Below are positions 32,686-41,710 of a stretch of 64,000 nt of DNA, one piece after another. Location of the stretch: NCBI GenBank assembly GCA_001897435.1, contig MKSV01000003.1, positions 248,001 to 312,000 of the forward strand, written 5' to 3'. The position numbers were made by a program, and so were the translations under genes. Positions within the stretch are counted from its first letter, which is position 1, and every line of letters begins with the position of its first letter. Source of the DNA: Acidobacteriales bacterium 59-55. Its GTDB lineage: Bacteria; Acidobacteriota; Terriglobia; Terriglobales; Acidobacteriaceae. Below the pieces are notes generated by a model, which searched no databases, was not told where the DNA came from, and saw nothing but the letters and a program-made list of their open reading frames with translations.

Positions 32686-33990
32686 TCAAGATCGCTGCAA
32701 CACCGCGACGGTTTCCTGATGAAACGTCTGCGGAAACAGATCGACAAGATGTAACTCGCTGATTCTGTAGCCGAAGTCTACCATCGCCTTCAAATCTCGC
32801 CCCAGCGTGACCGGATCGCAGGAGACATAGACCAGCTCCCGCGCCTGCACACGCCCCAGCAGCGCGCAGACCTCCGCGCCCACCCCAGCTCGCGGCGGGT
32901 CCATCACCACCAGTTCGGGCCGCTCCCTCTGCACGACTGCGCCGCGCAGAAACTCTACCGTCGTCGTCGACACGGCACGCCTGCCGGTGCCTTTGAACGT
33001 CTTCGCCAGATCGTCCGCCGCAGCTTCCACCGCAACCACCTCGTCGAACCCTGCCTTCAACGCCCACGAAAACAGGCCCACTCCCGCATAGAGATCCCAC
33101 GCCAGAGCTCCCCGGCGATCGGCGGCCACCAACCGCACCAGTTCATCCACCAGAAAGCGGTTCACTTGAAAGAACCCTCCGCGGCTCACCCAATACTTCT
33201 CTCCAGCCGCCCGATAACTTAGCCCCTCGGCTCCCCACGCCGCAATCGCTCGCGGCCTTTCCACGCGGCGCGGACCCTCTGCCCGCAGCATCATTACGCC
33301 GGCTCCGGTCAATTCCGGCACCAGCCCGCGCAGACGCTCGCAAAAGAGATCGAATCCCCCCACCTGCCGCTGTCGCACAAACACCGTCATCTGCAACGCG
33401 CTCTCATCCCGCGTCGTAAAGAACTCGACCTCGACCACCGTTCTTATCCATCGTGCGGTCTTATCATCCTCAGCCAGCCTCAACAGTGCCGTCGCTGCTC
33501 GCCACAACAGCGGCGCTGCAATCGGGCATTCCGTCACGGAGAGAAAATCATTCGATCCGCGGCGCAGGTATCCCACGCGCAACCTGCCCCCCACCTCCGT
33601 CACACGAAGCCGTATGCGATTGCGATACCCCCACGGCTCGCCTGCATGAACATGGATCTCCGGCAAGTCTGCAAGGCCGGCACGCTCCATCGTCTCCTGC
33701 AAGACGGCCGCTTTCAAATCGAGCTGCGCCTTATAGCTCGCATGTTGAAGATGGCAGCCGCCGCACTCTCCAAAGTGCGCACATCCCGGCATTGCCCGGT
33801 CGCTTGACGGCTCCAGAACTTGCACCAACTCCGCATCTGCGAACCCACCCTTGCTCTCTTCCAGCCGAGCCTCGACCGACTCTCCCGGCAGCGTAAACGG
33901 AACAAACACGGCTCTTCCCGCGCTCTCGCCCTCAGCCTGATGAGCCAGCCCCATTCCGCCGTAAACTATCTTTTCAATTCGTAACTTCAT
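32686..33990 (-). CDS. TrmA/RumA-family RNA uracil-5 methyltransferase (RlmD-like)
   Basis: 434 residues. An N-terminal TRAM domain (MKLRIEKIVYGGMGLAHQAE) is followed by a 4Fe-4S cysteine set (CAHFGECGGC plus a later Cys), then a SAM-binding Rossmann fold (LAWDLYAGVGLFSWALKAGF, VVMDPPRAG) and the catalytic YVSCDPVTLGRDL, where the Cys attacks C6 of uracil. The Fe-S site points to the RlmD (m5U1939 of 23S rRNA) or RlmC type rather than tRNA-specific TrmA. It lies in the cofactor operon, 32 bases after the unknown gene. The exact target uridine is not decided by the sequence. Confidence 0.9.
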   Translation of the reverse strand: MKLRIEKIVYGGMGLAHQAEGESAGRAVFVPFTLPGESVEARLEESKGGFADAELVQVLEPSSDRAMPGCAHFGECGGCHLQHASYKAQLDLKAAVLQETMERAGLADLPEIHVHAGEPWGYRNRIRLRVTEVGGRLRVGYLRRGSNDFLSVTECPIAAPLLWRAATALLRLAEDDKTARWIRTVVEVEFFTTRDESALQMTVFVRQRQVGGFDLFCERLRGLVPELTGAGVMMLRAEGPRRVERPRAIAAWGAEGLSYRAAGEKYWVSRGGFFQVNRFLVDELVRLVAADRRGALAWDLYAGVGLFSWALKAGFDEVVAVEAAADDLAKTFKGTGRRAVSTTTVEFLRGAVVQRERPELVVMDPPRAGVGAEVCALLGRVQARELVYVSCDPVTLGRDLKAMVDFGYRISELHLVDLFPQTFHQETVAVLQRS

Positions 33991-34022
33991 TCGTTACTTT
34001 CATTGCCGGATGCCGCAGCGCC

Positions 34023-34739
34023 TTATTCATGGCTCATATAAAAAAGGCTCAGTCGCGGCAACTTCCGAGCCTCCAGCAATCGCTTCTGCAAAAACTGCTG
34101 CTGCACCTGCTTGATCTGCACCGCCTGCATCTTTCCCTTGTAGGGAGCGAGTTCCCGCGCAGCCTGCTCCCGTAACCCAACCAACTCTGCTTCGGGAGCA
34201 GCCGTCAGCAATGCCGCAAACAACTTCTCCTCGAGCACCGTCAGCGTTCGGTCCAGTTCTTCGAGCGGCATCACCGGCTCGGCGGCCAGTCCCAGAGCCA
34301 GCGACCGCAGCCGAGCCGCCACCTCTGCCGCTACTGCATCCGCCGGTGCTCCCAGCTTCGCCGCCTCCACCGCCGCAGCATTCGCCTCCAGATACCGTCC
34401 AACCCGCTCGACCTCAAATCCGCTCTCGGCCGCAGCCGCGCTCTCCGTCGTCGATGCTCCGATCGCCGCCTCCCGCGCCTGCTCCACCGCCTCCATCACG
34501 CTCTGTGCGCACCACGCCAGCCCATTGACCTTGCGCACCCGGCCCGCAAAGCGCAGCTTCTTCGCGTCATGCTTGTCAAAGGCATTGTCGATGCCGCGCA
34601 GCACCGCCTCCAGCGGAACGCCTGCCTCGCGCCAGGTCTCGATCAGCGCCCAATCGAGCGTAGACAACATCAACAGCGACCCGCGCCGCTGCTGAAACCG
34701 CTCCTCGATCTCCGTAAAATAATTGAAATAATTCTGCAT
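34023..34739 (-). CDS. Hypothetical protein in the cofactor/RNA-modification operon
   Basis: 238 residues, soluble, strongly helical. It opens MQNYFNYFTEIEERFQQRRG and LSTLDWALIETWREAGVPLE, then an Ala/Glu-rich middle (ERVGRYLEANAAAVEAAKLG) and a basic end (QVQQQFLQKRLLEARKLPRL). The first 70 residues look like a compact helical domain, the rest like coiled-coil. I do not recognise a characterised family. Its ATG directly follows the coaX stop (34740-34742), so it is almost certainly co-translated with coaX and precedes the methyltransferase gene. Confidence 0.75.
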   Translation of the reverse strand: MQNYFNYFTEIEERFQQRRGSLLMLSTLDWALIETWREAGVPLEAVLRGIDNAFDKHDAKKLRFAGRVRKVNGLAWCAQSVMEAVEQAREAAIGASTTESAAAAESGFEVERVGRYLEANAAAVEAAKLGAPADAVAAEVAARLRSLALGLAAEPVMPLEELDRTLTVLEEKLFAALLTAAPEAELVGLREQAARELAPYKGKMQAVQIKQVQQQFLQKRLLEARKLPRLSLFYMSHE

Positions 34740-35621
34740 CTAGGAATTGCTGTTCCGGGACTGGCTGTTCTGAGACTGACTGCCTTGCACCTGCCTGTTC
34801 TCGACCGCCAGCGGCCCCCGCTTCTTGTGCCGGTCGAGATTGCGCTCATAGACGATGCGCAAGCCGGTCAACGTCAGCATCTCATCGACCGCGCCAATAT
34901 ACTTCGACCCTTCGGCGATCAACTGGGCCAAGCCGCCGGTCGCAACCGTCTTCGTCTCCGGCCCCATCTCCGCGATCATCCGCTCCAGGATGCCGTCCAC
35001 CAGCCCGATATAACCGTAGTACAGGCCGATCTGGATGTTGTCGACCGTGCCTGTCCCGATCACCTTCACCGGCTTCTTTACGTTGATTCGCGGCAGCCGT
35101 GCCGCCCGCGAAAACAACGCCTCGGCCGAGATGCCCAGCCCCGGAGCAATGGCGCCGCCCAGAAACTCGCCCTTCTTCGAGATCACGTCGAAGGTCGTCG
35201 CCGTGCCCATGTCCACCACGATCGTCGGCCCGCCAAAGCGCTCGAACGCGGCGACGCAGTTCACAATCCGGTCCGCTCCTACCTCCGTAGGATTGTCGGT
35301 CAGCACGGGAAGCCCCGTCCGAACCCCCGGCTCGATAAATACCGGTTTCACCCGAAAATAGATCTCGCAGACCTGCCGCAGCGTCGAGTCCAGCGGTGGC
35401 ACCACCGACGAGACCGCGATTCCATCCACTACGCCGATCTCCAGCCCTCTCAGCCCGAACAGGCTTCGCAGCAGCATGCCGAACTCATCCACCGTCTGCT
35501 TCGCCGGAGTCGTAATCCTCCAGTTAGCAACCAGTTCTGTAGCCGCAGCGGTACTCGCATCCGCCAGCCGGTACAGCCCGAGCACCGTATTCGTATTGCC
35601 GACATCCATCACCAAGAGCAT
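34740..35621 (-). CDS. coaX: Type III pantothenate kinase
   Basis: 293 residues. The ASKHA-fold marks are clear: MLLVMDVGNTNTVLGLYRL (phosphate-1 loop), SSVVPPLDSTLRQ, GADRIVNCVAAFERFGG, VVDMGTATTFDVIS and GGAIAPGLGISAEALFSRAARLPRI. CoaX phosphorylates pantothenate as the first step of coenzyme A synthesis, uses a monovalent cation, and resists CoA feedback. The C-terminal 25 residues (after KKRG) are a low-complexity Ser/Gln/Asn tail. It lies 15 bases after birA, in line with a coenzyme operon. Confidence 0.96.
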   Translation of the reverse strand: MLLVMDVGNTNTVLGLYRLADASTAAATELVANWRITTPAKQTVDEFGMLLRSLFGLRGLEIGVVDGIAVSSVVPPLDSTLRQVCEIYFRVKPVFIEPGVRTGLPVLTDNPTEVGADRIVNCVAAFERFGGPTIVVDMGTATTFDVISKKGEFLGGAIAPGLGISAEALFSRAARLPRINVKKPVKVIGTGTVDNIQIGLYYGYIGLVDGILERMIAEMGPETKTVATGGLAQLIAEGSKYIGAVDEMLTLTGLRIVYERNLDRHKKRGPLAVENRQVQGSQSQNSQSRNSNS

Positions 35622-35636
35622 CGCCGTCTCGCCTCG

Positions 35637-36461
35637 CTACCGTTCCCGAACCCCGCCGGAGAGCACTGTGTGCGTCACGCCATCGTCTCCGTTCACAAGC
35701 AGAAATCCACGCTCATCGAGCCCTGCTGTCACGCCAGTATAGCCGCCTGCTTCGTCCACTCTCACCTGCTTGCCAACCACCCAGCTCGAAGCCTCTGCGA
35801 ATCTTTCCAGCAAACCGCTCGCGGCAGTCTCGCCGCGATATTCCCATACCAGAGACGCAATCTCCTCATCGAGCGACCGCAGCAGCGCGGCCAGCAGCGC
35901 CTCTCGCGGAATCTCGTTGCCGCTCTCCATCCGCAGCGATGTAGCTAATGCTGCAAGCTCCGCCGGGAATGCACCATGATTCACGTTGATGCCTACACCG
36001 ATCACCCCATACCGCAGCAGCGCCCTATCGTCATCCCGAGCGGCGGCCACGGCGGTCTCCACCAGAATTCCTCCGCACTTGCGGCCACCAAGCAGCAGAT
36101 CATTGGGCCAGCGAATATCCGCCGCCAGCCCCGTCACCTCGACAACCGCAGACCGCGCTGCCAGTCCCGTGGCCAGAGAGAGCCACAGCGCCATCGTCAT
36201 TGGCAGCGATGGAGCGATTAGAACGCTGACATACAACCCGTCGCCGGCCGCCGAATGCCAGCCGTGGCCGCCGCGTCCGCGCCCCGCCGTCTGCTCATCC
36301 GCAACCCAGACGCCGACTCGCGCCCCAGACTGTGCCGCCTCCAGCGCCAGAGCGTTTGTCGATCCCACGGAAGCGAAGTGCAGCACCCGCCCGGCAAACG
36401 CAGTTCCGGCGATCCCCGCCTCGACCGCCGTTACATCAAACACGCTGCTCTCAGTAGACAT
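35637..36461 (-). CDS. birA: Biotin--[acetyl-CoA-carboxylase] ligase, monofunctional
   Basis: 274 residues. The biotin-binding loop GRGRGGHGWHS (the GRGRxxxxW pattern), FASVGSTNALALEAA at the start and VTGLAADIRWPNDLLLGGRKCGGIL are typical BirA/LPL-fold marks, and a short C-terminal SH3-like domain follows. It attaches biotin to the biotin carboxyl carrier protein. The N-terminal winged-helix DNA-binding domain of E. coli BirA is missing, so it should be an enzyme only, without repressor function. Its start overlaps the nadC stop by 11 bases and coaX follows 15 bases later. Confidence 0.95.
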   Translation of the reverse strand: MSTESSVFDVTAVEAGIAGTAFAGRVLHFASVGSTNALALEAAQSGARVGVWVADEQTAGRGRGGHGWHSAAGDGLYVSVLIAPSLPMTMALWLSLATGLAARSAVVEVTGLAADIRWPNDLLLGGRKCGGILVETAVAAARDDDRALLRYGVIGVGINVNHGAFPAELAALATSLRMESGNEIPREALLAALLRSLDEEIASLVWEYRGETAASGLLERFAEASSWVVGKQVRVDEAGGYTGVTAGLDERGFLLVNGDDGVTHTVLSGGVRER

Positions 36462-37344
36462 CCGCAGTGATCTTCATGCTCAGGTCCACGGCCACGGCCG
36501 AGTGCGTCAGCGCGCCCACCGAGATGAAATCCACGCCAGCCAGCGCATAGTCCCGCACCGTCTTCAGATTCATATTGCCCGAAGCCTCAATCGGAGCACC
36601 CGGCAGCGCCGCGCGAATCTGTTTGACTGCCTTCTTCACCACCGCGGGCTTCATATTGTCGAGCAGAATCGACTCCGCGCCTCCTGCGATGGCCTGCTCC
36701 AGCTCCGCCTGGCTGCGCACCTCGACCTGCACAATCTGGCCCGCCTTCCGTCCCTTCAGAGCTCGTTCCAGCGTCGCCGGCAGGCCCCCGCCCAGAGAGA
36801 TATGGTTGTTCTTGATCAGGATTCCATCCTGCAAATCGAGGCGGTGATTCACGCCGCCTCCGCAGCAGACCGCGTATTTGTCCAGCGCCCGCAGCCCGGG
36901 AATGGTTTTGCGCGTATCCAGAATCTTCGCCTTGGTCCCGGCAATGGCCTTCACAAACTGGTTGGTCAATGTCGCGATGCCGCTCATCCGTTGCATCAGG
37001 TTCAGGGTTACGCGCTCGCACGAGAGAATCGCCGAGGCATTGTGACGGATGACCGCCAGCGACTGCCCCTTCTTCACCCGTACACCGTCGAAGATCTCCG
37101 GATGGCTCACCACCTGAAACCGTCCCAGCGGCGAGCCGGAGGCAGCCGACATCTTCGAGAAGACATCGAGGATCACCGGGATGCACCCCAGCCCCGACAC
37201 CACGCAGTCCTCCCGTGCAATAATCGTGCCCGAAGCCCGCAATCCCTTGTCGATGGTCAACGCCGTCGTTACATCATTAGCAACTTTATCTTCGGCCAGC
37301 GCTGCCTCTAGAATCGTCCGTATCCGCTTGCTCTTCCAGTCCAT
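36451..37344 (-). CDS. nadC: Nicotinate-nucleotide pyrophosphorylase (carboxylating)
   Basis: 297 residues. NadC makes nicotinate mononucleotide from quinolinate and PRPP in de novo NAD synthesis. The N-terminal domain reads LAEDKVANDVTTALTIDKG, and the barrel holds LNLMQRMSGIATLTNQFV, KILDTRKTIPGLRALDKYAV, CCGGGVNHRLDLQDGILIKN and SILLDNMKPAVVKKAV, all conserved. The final VDFISVGALTHSAVAVDLSM is typical. It is the first gene of the operon running to comEC. No nadA or nadB is nearby. Confidence 0.97.
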   Translation of the reverse strand: MDWKSKRIRTILEAALAEDKVANDVTTALTIDKGLRASGTIIAREDCVVSGLGCIPVILDVFSKMSAASGSPLGRFQVVSHPEIFDGVRVKKGQSLAVIRHNASAILSCERVTLNLMQRMSGIATLTNQFVKAIAGTKAKILDTRKTIPGLRALDKYAVCCGGGVNHRLDLQDGILIKNNHISLGGGLPATLERALKGRKAGQIVQVEVRSQAELEQAIAGGAESILLDNMKPAVVKKAVKQIRAALPGAPIEASGNMNLKTVRDYALAGVDFISVGALTHSAVAVDLSMKITADVY

Positions 37345-37401
37345 TCTGTAATCCTAAACCTGTAGCCCGTATTCCTTGTCAGCACACCGAGTGACCCCGT
37401 T

Positions 37402-37806
37402 ATGCTCATGCCTCTCAGCCGCCAACTCGCCTATCTCTTCCTCCTCGCCATCCCCATCGCATGCACCTCCTGGACCATCACCCATGAAGAGCTCTTTCGC
37501 GAGCCCCGCGACTGGTGCAAGGGCAAAAGCGAAAACTGCCGCCCCATCCTCATCCGGAAATTCTTCTACCTCTTTACCTGCGAGTACTGCTTCAGCCACT
37601 ACATCGCCGCCTTCTTCCTTCTGATCACCCAGTTCCAGATGCTCTACACCGGCTGGCGCGGCTACCTGATCGCCTGGTTCGCCCTGGTCTGGGTCGCCAA
37701 CATCTATATGAGCCTGTTCAACCGCATCCGGCTCGACATCAAGCACGAGAATGTAGCCATCGCCACCGACCAGATCATCAAGGAAAAGGTCGACTCGCAG
37801 CCCTGA
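37402..37806 (+). CDS. Small membrane protein of unknown function
   Basis: 134 residues with three hydrophobic segments (LAYLFLLAIPIACTSWTIT, FSHYIAAFFLLITQFQML and YLIAWFALVWVANIYM). Four cysteines occur, including a C-K-G-K-S-E-N-C stretch and CEYCFSHY; the latter resembles the Cys motif of DUF1360-like proteins, but the match is loose. ATG 37402 or 37408 may be the start. It is divergent from nadC and convergent with valS, whose stop lies 22 bases past its end. Confidence 0.6.
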   Translation: MLMPLSRQLAYLFLLAIPIACTSWTITHEELFREPRDWCKGKSENCRPILIRKFFYLFTCEYCFSHYIAAFFLLITQFQMLYTGWRGYLIAWFALVWVANIYMSLFNRIRLDIKHENVAIATDQIIKEKVDSQP

Positions 37807-37828
37807 ACAAGGTTTGTCCACAGACCGC

Positions 37829-40594
37829 CTACGCCGGAGGCAATGCCTCCAACGCGGCCTTCGCCTTGTCATACAGCATCTTCGTCTCGGCCGCCTGCTT
37901 CTTCAGCCCCTCGACAATGTGCGCCGGAGCCTTCGCCATAAAGGCCTCATTGCCCAACTGCCGCTCCGCCGCGGTCAATCCCTTCTCCAGCTTGGCAAGG
38001 TCCTTCGTCAGCCGTTCCCGCTCCGCAGAGACGTCGATCTGCCGCTCATACACCACGGCCACATCGAAGCCGGAGGTGCTTCGCGCGTTGCTGCCGGTGA
38101 GCGGCTCGGCGACAAACGCGACCGAAGCCACCCTTGCCAGCCGCGCCAGCATATCCGCATTCGCGTCCGCCAGCGCCAGCACCCGATTCTCCGCATGGAG
38201 CTGTATCGGCGCAGCCTCTTTCTCCGGAACGCCCATCTCTTTGCGCAGGCCGCGCACCGTCACGATCAACTCCTGCAATGTCCCCATCGCCGCTACCGAA
38301 GCCGCATCCGAAGGAAAGTCGTCGGCCTGCGGATACCGCGTCAGCGCAATTGACTTCGTCGGAGGCTTGCCTTCGTAGAGCGCATTCCACAACTCCTCCG
38401 TCAGGAACGGCATAAAGGGACTCAGCAGACGCAGCGCCGCCTCAAACACACCCACCAGAGAAGCCAGCGAGACCGCTGTTGCCGCATTCTTCGCCGAACC
38501 CTCGCTAAACTCCAGCCGCAGCTTCACCAGTTCGAGATACCAGTCGCAGAACTCGCCCCAGAAAAACTGATACACCGCAGCGGCGGCCTCGTCAAAACGA
38601 TAGTCGGCCAGGGCATGGTCGACTTCAGCGCTCACCGCGCTCAACCGTCCGAAGATCCACCGAGTCTCCAGAGGAGTTTCATGCGGCAACTCTGTCACCT
38701 TGTCGCCAACCGCGAGCATCGACATGCTGTAGCCAGCCTCTTTGGCCCGCTCCACCTGCATGAATAGGAACCGCGCCGCATTCCATATCTTGTTGGCGAA
38801 CGCGCGGTAGCCGTCGGTACGCTCCTCGCTAAAGGCAATATCCGTGCCCGGACTCGCCATGCTGGCCAGCGTGAACCGCACCGCGTCCGTGCCGTACTTT
38901 TTGACGACCTCGATCGGGTCGATGACATTGCCCTTGGTCTTCGACATCTTCTGCCGGTCGGCGTCGCGAACCAGCGCATGGATGTAGACCTCGCGAAACG
39001 GCACCGCATCCTTCAACTCGCGTTTGCTGCCATCCGGCATCGGCACGTCCAGCATGAAGTGGCAGCCCAGCATAATCATCCGCGCCACCCAGAAGAACAA
39101 AATATCGAAGCCCGTCACCAGCAGTCCGGTCGGATAGAACGCAGCCAGATCGGGCGTACTCTCAGGCCAGCCGAAGACGGTGAAGGGAAGCAGGCCTGAC
39201 GAAAACCACGTATCCAAAACGTCTGTCTCCTGCACGATCTCCTTCGACTGACAGTGCTCGCAGACATGTGGCGTCTCCCGCGCAACCGTAATCTTCGCGC
39301 ACGACGAGCAATGCCATGCAGGAATCCGATGTCCCCACCAAAGCTGCCGCGAGATGCACCAGTCATGGATGTTCTTCATCCACTCGTCATAGGTCTTGCG
39401 GTACTGGTCGGGTGTGAACCGGATGTATCCCTTGTCCACCGCCTCGATGGCCTTGTCCGCCAGCGGCTGAATCTTGACGAACCACTGCTGCGAGAGCCGC
39501 GGCTCGATCACCACGCCGCTGCGCTGGCTGACTCCGATGGCCAGCGTGTGGTCCTTGATGTCGACCAGCAAGCCCAGTTCCTTCAGGTCTTCGACGATCT
39601 TCGTTCGCGCCGCATAGCGGTCGAGCCCGTGATACGGCGACCCGGGCAGCAGCACATGCGCCGTCTCATCGAGAATCGTCAGATTCGGTAGGTTATGTCT
39701 CTGCCCGATAGCGAAGTCGTTCGGATCGTGCGCCGGAGTGACCTTCACCGCGCCGGTGCCGAACTCCGGCTTGGCCCAGTCATCTGCCAGGATAGGAATC
39801 TCGCGGTCCGCGCCGCCGTTCACGCCGCTCAGCGGCAGCCGGACCAGTTTGCCCTGCGCTGCAAGGTAGCGTTCATCGTCGGGATTTACCGCAACAGCCG
39901 TGTCTCCCAGCATCGTCTCCGGCCGCGTCGTTGCTACGACGATAGAACCCGAACCGTCGGCGAACGGGTAGCGGATGTGATAGATCTTCCCGGCCCGCTC
40001 CTCGTGCTCCACTTCAAGGTCGCTCACCGCTGTCTGAATCGCCGGGTCCCAGTTGACGATGTAAGCCCCGCGATAGATCAGCCCCTGCTCGTGCAGGCGA
40101 ACGAACGCTTCTTTCACCGCAACACTCAAGCGCTCGTCCATGGTGAAGTACTCGCGGCCCCAGTCGACGCTGGCTCCCAGCCGCTTCATCTGGTCGAGGA
40201 TGGCTCCACCATACACGCCCTTCCACTCCCACACCCGCTCGACGAACGCCGACCGGCCCAACTCCTTCCGTTTCTTTCCCTCGGAGGCGAGCTGCCGTTC
40301 CACCATCATCTGCGTGGCGATCCCGGCGTGGTCCGTTCCCGGGACCCACATCGCCACCTCGCCCGACATCCGGTGCCACCGCGTAAGGATGTCCATCTCC
40401 GTCTGGTTGAGCATGTGGCCCATGTGTAGCCGACCGGTCACATTGGGCGGCGGCAGCAGCATGGTGAACTTCCTGACGCCCTCCTGCGTACCCTCAGCAG
40501 TGGCGACATCAAACAGGCGCTCGCGCACCCAATACTCCGCCCAGCGCTCTTCAATCACGGACGGGTCATATGCTTTCGGCAGTTCGTGGCTCAT
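37829..40594 (-). CDS. valS: Valyl-tRNA synthetase
   Basis: 921 residues from the ATG at 40594, close to the usual class I ValRS size. The HIGH box is HMGH at 57-60 after LLPPPNVTGRL, the KMSKS box is KMSKTKGNVIDP, and between them are the CP1 editing domain (TTRPETMLGDTAVAVNPDD) and a zinc-like CSSCAK/CEHC set. The C-terminal arm is a coiled coil (RERLTKDLAKLEKGLTAAER). It charges tRNA-Val in the cytoplasm. The frame is open to 40630, but the start MSHELPKAYDPSVIEERW aligns with other ValRS N-termini. Confidence 0.97.
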   Translation of the reverse strand: MSHELPKAYDPSVIEERWAEYWVRERLFDVATAEGTQEGVRKFTMLLPPPNVTGRLHMGHMLNQTEMDILTRWHRMSGEVAMWVPGTDHAGIATQMMVERQLASEGKKRKELGRSAFVERVWEWKGVYGGAILDQMKRLGASVDWGREYFTMDERLSVAVKEAFVRLHEQGLIYRGAYIVNWDPAIQTAVSDLEVEHEERAGKIYHIRYPFADGSGSIVVATTRPETMLGDTAVAVNPDDERYLAAQGKLVRLPLSGVNGGADREIPILADDWAKPEFGTGAVKVTPAHDPNDFAIGQRHNLPNLTILDETAHVLLPGSPYHGLDRYAARTKIVEDLKELGLLVDIKDHTLAIGVSQRSGVVIEPRLSQQWFVKIQPLADKAIEAVDKGYIRFTPDQYRKTYDEWMKNIHDWCISRQLWWGHRIPAWHCSSCAKITVARETPHVCEHCQSKEIVQETDVLDTWFSSGLLPFTVFGWPESTPDLAAFYPTGLLVTGFDILFFWVARMIMLGCHFMLDVPMPDGSKRELKDAVPFREVYIHALVRDADRQKMSKTKGNVIDPIEVVKKYGTDAVRFTLASMASPGTDIAFSEERTDGYRAFANKIWNAARFLFMQVERAKEAGYSMSMLAVGDKVTELPHETPLETRWIFGRLSAVSAEVDHALADYRFDEAAAAVYQFFWGEFCDWYLELVKLRLEFSEGSAKNAATAVSLASLVGVFEAALRLLSPFMPFLTEELWNALYEGKPPTKSIALTRYPQADDFPSDAASVAAMGTLQELIVTVRGLRKEMGVPEKEAAPIQLHAENRVLALADANADMLARLARVASVAFVAEPLTGSNARSTSGFDVAVVYERQIDVSAERERLTKDLAKLEKGLTAAERQLGNEAFMAKAPAHIVEGLKKQAAETKMLYDKAKAALEALPPA

Positions 40595-40695
40595 GTCCCT
40601 TAAGCCTAGCATCGACGGGGTTCTACGCATTTCGCGAATATTCCCGGATCACGCGTCGGCCCTGCGCCGTACACTATCCCCACGAGGTCATTTTC

Positions 40696-41187
40696 ATGCC
40701 CAGATCGCTCCTCGCCCTCGCCCTTCTCCTCCTGATCGTCACACCTGTCGCTCTTGCCGATCAGGACCGTGCCAGCTTCAGCAGCGACATCACCGTCTCC
40801 GAGGGTGATGTCGCAGGCAACGTTGCCTGTGCCTTCTGCTCGGTCTACGTGCATGGCGAAGTCAGGGGCAACGTTGCCGTGTTTTTCGGCAATATCAAGG
40901 TCGATTCTTCACGTGGGATCGCGGGGAACGTGGCGATGCTGGGTGGGGACCTGGACCTGGCCAGCGATGCGCAGGTCGGCGGCAATGTGGCCATTGCCGG
41001 AGGCAACACCAACCTCGCTCCCACCGCGGAGATTCACGGCAACCGTGCCGTACTGCCTGGGCGTCTCTGGGCGCTGATTCCTTTTGCTCCTCTACTCATC
41101 CTTATCGGGATCATCTGGCTGATCGTCTATCTGGTACGCCGCAACCGTTACCAGTTCCCGGTCTACCCCAACGGTCGCGGCCTATAG
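40696..41187 (+). CDS. Secreted/anchored bactofilin-like protein of unknown function
   Basis: 163 residues. A signal peptide (MPRSLLALALLLLIVTPVAL) is followed by a repeat of short glycine-turn strands (DVAGNVACAFCSVYVHGEVR, GNVAVFFGNIKV, GIAGNVAMLGGDL, QVGGNVAIAGGN, EIHGN), the kind of pattern seen in polymer-forming beta-helix (bactofilin-type) domains. A C-terminal helix (LIPFAPLLILIGIIWLIVYL) plus a basic tail anchors it. Unlike cytoplasmic bactofilins it is exported. The frame is open to 40570, antisense to valS; ATG 40696 is chosen for the signal peptide. Confidence 0.65.
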   Translation: MPRSLLALALLLLIVTPVALADQDRASFSSDITVSEGDVAGNVACAFCSVYVHGEVRGNVAVFFGNIKVDSSRGIAGNVAMLGGDLDLASDAQVGGNVAIAGGNTNLAPTAEIHGNRAVLPGRLWALIPFAPLLILIGIIWLIVYLVRRNRYQFPVYPNGRGL

Positions 41188-41312
41188 GTAGTTGAATATA
41201 AACACCTTAGTCCTTAGCCACCTCCCTATAAAGACAGGCGCGGCCAGATCCGGCGCGGCCTTCGTATATACTCAAAGGGTTGTACAAAAGCAGCACTTCG
41301 TTAGGAACACCA

Positions 41313-41510
41313 ATGCCAAAGTTGAAGACACACAGCGGCGCCGCAAAGCGCTTCAAGAAGACCGGTACGGGCAAATTCAAGCGCGGCCAGTCGAAGATGC
41401 GCCATATCCTCACCTCCAAGAAGACCAAGACCAAGCGTCACCTGCGCTCGATCACCCTGGTCTCCGAGGCGGATTCGGCCAAAGTCGCACGCATGATTCC
41501 CTACGCCTGA
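41313..41510 (+). CDS. rpmI: 50S ribosomal protein L35
   Basis: 65 residues, very basic: [20 protein letters not shown], then [20 protein letters not shown] and the end [19 protein letters not shown]. Length and sequence are typical of bacterial L35. A frame from 41280 adds eleven residues but lacks L35 similarity, so ATG 41313 is used, with AGGA about ten bases upstream. In most bacteria infC precedes rpmI; here the upstream gene is the bactofilin-like one, so infC must be elsewhere. rplT follows after an unusual 200-base spacer. Confidence 0.97.
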   Translation: MPKLKTHSGAAKRFKKTGTGKFKRGQSKMRHILTSKKTKTKRHLRSITLVSEADSAKVARMIPYA

Positions 41511-41710
41511 GATTCAGGCAGGAAGTCGTCGGTTTTTCAGATCGAGCCGCTCAAAGTTTGCTGAAAAGCAACCGGAGCAAAGGGCCAGCAAAGCGTTCCG
41601 GCCCCTGGACCAGCAAAATGCGAGTCCACCGAGATCTGGAGTTGCATAGCGAGTGAAGAGGCCACCTTACCTCCAGCCGCTCAAACGATGTACGCAAAAG
41701 GAGATGCACC
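41511..41710 (+). promoter_or_regulatory. Long rpmI-rplT spacer, candidate leader or promoter
   Basis: Two hundred bases separate L35 from L20, where a few tens are usual. GAGCCGCTCAAAG near 41546-41558 recurs as CAGCCGCTCAAAC near 41677-41689. GGAGCAAAGGGCCAGC and similar stretches can fold, and AAGGAGATGCACC precedes the rplT start. In other bacteria L20 represses its operon by binding a pseudoknot that mimics its rRNA site; whether this spacer does so cannot be seen from sequence alone. Confidence 0.35.
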
